In this document: in pieces, positions 59,419 to 64,000 of the stretch
Position numbering within the stretch: the first letter of the stretch is position 1
Layout of the letters: each line of letters begins with the position of its first letter
Origin: Armigeres subalbatus
Taxonomy: Eukaryota; Arthropoda; Insecta; Diptera; Culicidae
Reading direction: 5' to 3'
DNA length: 64,000 nt
Assembly: GCF_024139115.2 (NCBI RefSeq)
Contig: NC_085139.1
Location: 140,312,097 to 140,376,096 of the forward strand
Translations under genes and position numbers: made by a program
Notes under the pieces: model-generated
Told to the model about the DNA's origin: nothing
Databases searched by the model: none
The model's input: the letters and a program-made list of their open reading frames with translations, nothing else

Positions 59419-59854
59419 ATTAGAAGGGGGTCCCGTAGCGTAGTTGGTTACACGTTCGCCTTACAAGCGAATGATCATGGGTTCGATTCCCAGCCCCTCC
59501 ACCAAACCCTCGTCAGTCGCCGGATCCGCAGCCCATACGGTGGCGTTTGGGGTACGCGCCTTACCGTCACGGCTGCCTGATGACGACTGACAAATTGTTC
59601 TTCTCGGAGGCATTCCTCCAACGTTACCAGGATAAATGGCAACCGAACAATGCAACGATCAATGGATACACGACATGGACAAACGGACACAATGGACTCA
59701 CGACGAGATGAACTGGCACCGACAACAATAATGACAATGGAAATCTAAAAATAGATTCTGTGTGGATTCTGTGCAGCAGAATACCACAGTAGATCTCGGT
59801 ACAGTAGCGGTTAAGTAACACAGAGTGCCAAACCAATAAATAAAGGAATAAAAA
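59419..59854 (+). mobile_element. 436-bp SINE with tRNA-Val-like head
   Basis: Starts just before GTCCCGTAGCGTAGTTGG. It folds as a tRNA with anticodon loop CTTACAA (anticodon TAC, Val), a T-arm with GGTTCGATTCCC and an encoded CCA, followed by a body of about 340 bp ending AATAAATAAAGGAATAAAAA. Flanked by the 12-bp duplication AAGGACATTTGG (59407-59418 and 59855-59866). It inserted into a GGCCGAA-motif sequence. Confidence 0.85.
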
Positions 59855-59866
59855 AAGGACATTTGG

Positions 59867-60310
59867 CCGAATAAGACATTTGACCGAACATGTCATTTGA
59901 AAAGTGAGAAAGGAGGAATGAGAATTGAGACGTCTCACTACTCATTTCTCATTTCTCTCTGCTCACTGTAAAAAGTAAGAAGTGCCAAATGAGTATACTC
60001 ACTTCGCACTTCTAAATTTTTACAGTGAACAATGAGAAATGAGCAGTGAGTAGTGAGGCTTCTCACTCTTCATTTCTAACTTCTCACGGTAAAATTGAGA
60101 AGCGCGTAGTGAGTAGTGAGACGTCTCACTTCTCACTTCGCACTACTCACTTTTCACAGTGAGAAGTGGGAAATAGGTAGTGAGAAGTGAGACGTTCCAC
60201 TTTTCATACCCTATTTCTCACTTTCGACCAAATAGTATATTCGGCCAAACAACTTTCGGCCTAGTGGCCTTCGGCCAAATAGCGTTCAGCCGAACTGTAT
60301 GCGGCCCTTA
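59867..60310. repeat. Palindromic GTGAGAAGTGAG / CTCACTTCTCAC block framed by GGCCGAA words
   Basis: From about 59900 to 60225 the sequence alternates between GTGAGAAGTGAG-type words and their reverse complements, with perfect palindromes such as GTGAGACGTCTCAC. TTTGGCCGAA words flank it on both sides. Same plan as the element at 26136-27082. Confidence 0.75.
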
Positions 60311-60339
60311 CCCGTAAATATCCTCGAAACACTTTTTCG

Positions 60340-60480
60340 TTTTTGCACCAATAGTTGCGGTAGTGTTCCGATAGTTGCGAGTTCCGCAAGGAAACAATGG
60401 GATTCGCAGCTATAGGAACGCAGATTAAAAAATACCGGAACTATTGGCACACTGGGCCAATAATTGGAGTTATGATTTGA
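60340..60480. repeat. Short inverted element with CCAATAGTTGCGG motif
   Basis: CACCAATAGTTGCGG at about 60347 and CCGATAGTTGCGAG at about 60368 face inverted GGAACTATTGGCAC and GGGCCAATAATTGG near 60440-60467. Another small element of the motif-reiterating type; ends are not clear. Confidence 0.45.
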
Positions 60481-60756
60481 GGAAGATTTCTTTCACAACG
60501 GATGCATTTTCTCATTAAAAAATAAAAGAAGCATCTCGGAATTCAAAACAAAATTCACTCGCGTTTACAAGTGCACACTACTCAATATGAAAGCATCGTA
60601 CACTTGTTATTTTTATTATTCCACGCATAATAATAAAAACAAAAGTTGTCCGCTGCCTCCGTATTGAGCCCTTGAAACCGTGAGTGAATTTAGTTTTGGA
60701 TTCTGTGATGCTTGTCCTTAATGCGAAGAATGTCACAACTTTTTGTTTTATGTGTA

Positions 60757-61611
60757 GGGGAAAAGTGGGTAAAACCGACACCTTAAGTAACTTTACAGTT
60801 CCCCAATATATGAAGCAATTTTACGGCCTAGAAATCTCATACAAGCATACTTTGGGTCTAAGCATACATGAGGTCTAAGGACAATATTTCTTGATAGAAT
60901 TTGATTTATGATCAAAACGCGAACAGCCCATCTTCCAGCCAAAACAGCTGGGGTGCGGGTAAGATCGAAACCACATGAGGGTAAAACCGACACATCAAGT
61001 CGTTATGGATTTGAACATCAGAACAATCCTAAATGATGTTACAACATGATTGAAAATATTTAACAACATTCATTTTGATATTTGTGTATGAAATCCATGT
61101 TTAGGGGTCACTCATTTTATATATTTAAAATCATCACCACATATCATATTTTATTTAGTTTCTTTAGTGAGTATAATAATGTTAGTAACAAATTAAATAT
61201 TGACAGACATTTAAATTTCACTTATTTTAAAAAGTTGTTTATTTACCACAACTGATAGCATAATAATGATGAGATACATCTGGATGTTTATCATTAGAAA
61301 ATCCAACTATTAGTCCACAACATACACAAAATGATGTTCAATTATGGATCAGAGATGGATTAAATACTGAAAATCGACAAATTATTGTCGGAAAAGCTTA
61401 TACACCGATGCCAAAATTTTACATAACTTATCTCCTCAATGGTGATCAGTGCTAATTGTCTGTTTATTATGGCTCTTACACGTCTCCACCAGTTACAAAA
61501 TGACTAGAAATACAAGAAATCAAACGTTTATTCAAAGTGTGTTGAAATTCTGTCCGATAATCACCTGAAATCAGAGATTTGTAGCGGTGTCGGTTTTACC
61601 CATAATTCCCC
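60757..61611. mobile_element. TA-flanked element with GGTAAAACCGACACC motif
   Basis: TA at 60755-60756 and 61612-61613. Left GGGGAAAAGTGGGTAAAACC, right (reversed) GGGGAATTATGGGTAAAACC; TIRs of about 26 bp with three mismatches. Internal copies at 60958 (diverged) and 60979-60993. No coding sequence. The GGGGAA..GGGTA start matches the 28289-32922 element. Confidence 0.75.
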
Positions 61612-61613
61612 TA

Positions 61614-62089
61614 AAATATCTGAGGTGAGCAATTGGCCAGAATCCTGGGAGGGCAGGTTCCAAATTCGTGAAGGAGGATTTTTCTTAATTTCTGGGGAGG
61701 GGTTTCCTAAAATTAGAGCGATGAACAGGGTGTAGGGAATGAAAGGATTAGAACAACAAAGCAGTATATAATTGGAAAGTATTGAATATATCAGCTTGAA
61801 GATATAGGTTTATTTCATTTGATAATTTATAGAGTGCAAATAATAGTTTGTGAGGTCGAAATATGTGTTGGATTCCTAATCGCTTTAGCGAACCAAGAGC
61901 GTACTGATCCCCTATGCTCTAAATTGTATAGAGCATCATTGAGCGGAGAGCGAAGAGAGCAGCAGTTAGCACGCGAAAGGCATCAACACGGCGGAGGACA
62001 GTTTAGGTTTAGTTTTGTGATGATTGAAGTGGAACATTGACGTGGAAATAAATTTGAAAGCAAAATTTGAAAAAAAAAAAAAAAAAAAA
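61614..62089 (+). other. Intergenic DNA ending in a poly(A) 3' end
   Basis: AATAAA at 62047-62052 is followed 17 nt later by 20 A (62070-62089), as at the end of a reverse-transcribed polyadenylated RNA. The open frame at 61819-62040 has no known domain; the source transcript and 5' limit were not identified. Confidence 0.4.
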
Positions 62090-63279
62090 CATTAAAAAAT
62101 AAGACAATTGAAACAACTGTGTTTTGTGTTGTGTATTGTGACGAAAAAAGGAAAGAAAACCCGACAATGACGCCGTCGGTAACAACTATGCGCTCCCATG
62201 GTAAATATTCAAATTAAAAAAAATGACGGTGTTTATGTAGAGCGGCCGGGAAGATTCAACGTAAGTAATTATTTGTTAAACATGTCGGTGATTTATATAT
62301 GGTTTAAAATGACTTCAAAAAGTCAAGTATTCTTTCTTCTGGTTCGAAAGAAAGTATTATTGCTACAAGAAATGAAAAAATGAATCTGTTTTTGTTTGAA
62401 TTCGGCATTCGGCACAAAATGGACGCCCTTAAAAGTTTTAATTGTTTTGCTATTTTTCGTTTGCAACACAGGGCTGTTGAAGATTTTTATATTTTACTAT
62501 GGAGTTCATTTAATATAAATACATATGTTTATCATTGTATGGCATACGGCCGATTATTGAAAAGTAATTTTTAGAAATGGATTTTAAATCAAATTATTAT
62601 TATGGGACTTGGGACTTGAATTGCTTCAGCTTTTGCTTTATGTATTCAAATATTATTTGTTGGAAGAAACTGGCTGTCTATATTCCTTGGCAATAAGTAC
62701 CTACGAGTAAGTCATTACATGGTTCTTATATAAGTGCATAAGCTGGTAAAAAAAAATAATGTCTAAATTTTCTACACAAATGAAATACATTATCACCAAA
62801 AAGAAAAACTGTCTTTGTATATTTTTTTGAACGCCTCGCCGGACAAGTGTAATAGATAGAGGAAGAGGATTTTTTCTATCTATGAAATTTCAATTGCAGC
62901 ACATGGCTGTTAAAGATTATTGTGATTTCTTATGGTTAACTATTATGCACAGGGATAGTGATTGAATGGTCCATTAGTTGAATCGGATTTTTACAAATAA
63001 CTTCAAGGTTGTATTTAACCAAAAGTTTAACTATATAAGTGTTTAATATGGAGCGGCAATAATCCAAAGAAAAGTAATGTCAACTATTAAAAAAAATAAA
63101 AAATAAAGTAAATTTAAATGACGGAGCAAAAGTATACTATTATTTAATATTATTATTATTATTCATCATAAATTAATGTTCAAAATAATAAAAAGCTGGA
63201 AATTAGTTTGTTCATTCTGTCAGATCAGCTGTTGTCATATGTTTAGATTTGGAAAGTTTGAAGGAATGAACTTAGAATT
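62090..63279. other. Unassigned AT-rich DNA
   Basis: No gene. Two segments about 430 bp apart share CACAKGGCTGTTRAAGAT (near 62468 and 62900), a weak old duplication. Confidence 0.45.
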
Positions 63280-64000
63280 TTGTTAGAGTTTTTTATTATT
63301 TTAGATGCAAGATTGATTGTCTAGAGCTTGGTAAGCTCTACTAGTGACTACATGAACAAGATCAGTTGTTGCCTTGAAAAAATTGCTAGAAAGTGTAAAC
63401 TAAAGTGAGCAAAGAATATTGTTGACATTTTACCGATTGCGAACAATCGAAGTATTTGAACACGTTCAATATGAATGGATAATATGAGGAAATCCAATCT
63501 TCGAGTGGATTGGTGCGTCTCTGAATAGACGTTTGATCCGGGTGGATCACACGGAAAAAAGTCCAATCTCTGAGTGGGTTGGTGCGTCTCTGAGAAGGCG
63601 TTTGATCCGGGTGGATCCTACGGAAACCTCGAGTGATAATCCCTGTCTATAACTGCAGGAACAAGATCAGCGTAAGCCATGAACAAGATAAGACATAAGT
63701 ATAATGTTAGAAAGTGTAAACTGAGATGAACTGAGAATTTTGTTGAAATTTTTCTGGTTTTGATGCAGGATTGATTTTCTAGAGCCTTGTACGTTCTACC
63801 CACGACTGCATGAACAAGATCAGCTGTTGGCTTGAGTAAAGTGTTAGAAAGTGTAAACTGAGATGAACTGAGAATATTGTTGACATTTTTCTGGTTTTGA
63901 TGCAGGATTGATTTTCTAGAGCCTGGTACGTTCTACCTATGACTGCATGAACAAGATCAGCTGTCGCCATGTGTATAGTGTTAGAAAGTGTAAACTAAAG
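63280..64000 (+). repeat. Tandem array, about 137-bp unit, with a nested 69-bp duplication
   Basis: ATGAACAAGATCAGCTGT-type phrases begin near 63350, 63658, 63810 and 63947, with TTAGAAAGTGTAAACT about 40-60 bp later in each unit. The last two units are 137 bp apart. Between the first two lies an insertion made of two 69-bp repeats (GTGCGTCTCTGA, TTTGATCCGGGTGGATC; starts 63494 and 63563). The array continues past the window end. Confidence 0.8.

Overview
The window reads as intergenic DNA of an insect, most likely a culicine mosquito (Aedes-like). The evidence is two arthropod-type alpha-amylase genes, an RTE-clade LINE of the JAM1 kind, an R1-clade LINE sitting in CA-microsatellite DNA, tRNA-derived SINEs and very many short inverted-repeat elements. 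Species was not tested. No prokaryotic features, CRISPR arrays, rRNA genes or convincing viral inserts were seen.

Only two host protein-coding genes can be supported, both on the minus strand and about 24 kb apart: alpha-amylase-like A (18776-20272) and alpha-amylase B (44339-45885). B keeps every catalytic and chloride-site residue. It also has a 59-bp intron just before its last three codons that a plain ORF reading misses. A is a full-length open frame with a signal peptide and the family cysteines, but the catalytic Glu is Asp, the second catalytic Asp is Val, and the chloride-ligand Arg is His. It looks like a secreted amylase pseudoenzyme or a gene in early decay. The two promoters share an initiator-like GGTCAGTYTGT.

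Layout. 1-1.8 kb: 27-bp minisatellite and a diverged extension. 1.8-7.9 kb: hairpin MITEs, a hAT-type end, a minimal poly(A) retroposon, a TA-flanked element with an 88-bp-arm hairpin, and a LINE gag relic. 7.97-13.58 kb: one R1-clade LINE with a 14-bp target-site duplication (TSD). 13.6-16.7 kb: two arrays of a 167-bp satellite with CA microsatellites and a conserved hairpin spacer. 16.7-28.3 kb: amylase A, a LINE reverse transcriptase relic, small tandem repeats, GC-rich LTR-like DNA and a 947-bp element filled with purine tract. 28.3-40.6 kb: nested elements (4.6 kb TA-flanked element; 6.9 kb TA-flanked element containing a 2.28-kb foldback with CACAGTG ends and a 3.35-kb RTE LINE). 40.8-43.5 kb: inverted-repeat elements, one carrying a tRNA-sized insertion. 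43.5-46 kb: amylase B. 46.7-49.4 kb: second block of minisatellite-like repeat with a strand switch. 52.4-58.8 kb: an RTE LINE broken by a hAT MITE and by a 2.26-kb terminal-inverted-repeat (TIR) element that itself holds a SINE. 59-64 kb: a tRNA-Val-like SINE, palindromic low-complexity DNA, another TA-flanked element, a poly(A) 3' end and a 137-bp tandem array running off the end.

The most unusual points are: (1) the active-site-dead amylase beside an intact one; (2) an about 143-bp 5' leader, including CTATAAAAAG, shared by two LINEs of different clades; (3) a set of TA-flanked elements built on one plan, each with its own 12-16-bp motif in the termini and repeated inside in both orientations; (4) a foldback element with recombination-signal-like ends; and (5) two minimal poly(A) retroposons starting at nearly the same base.
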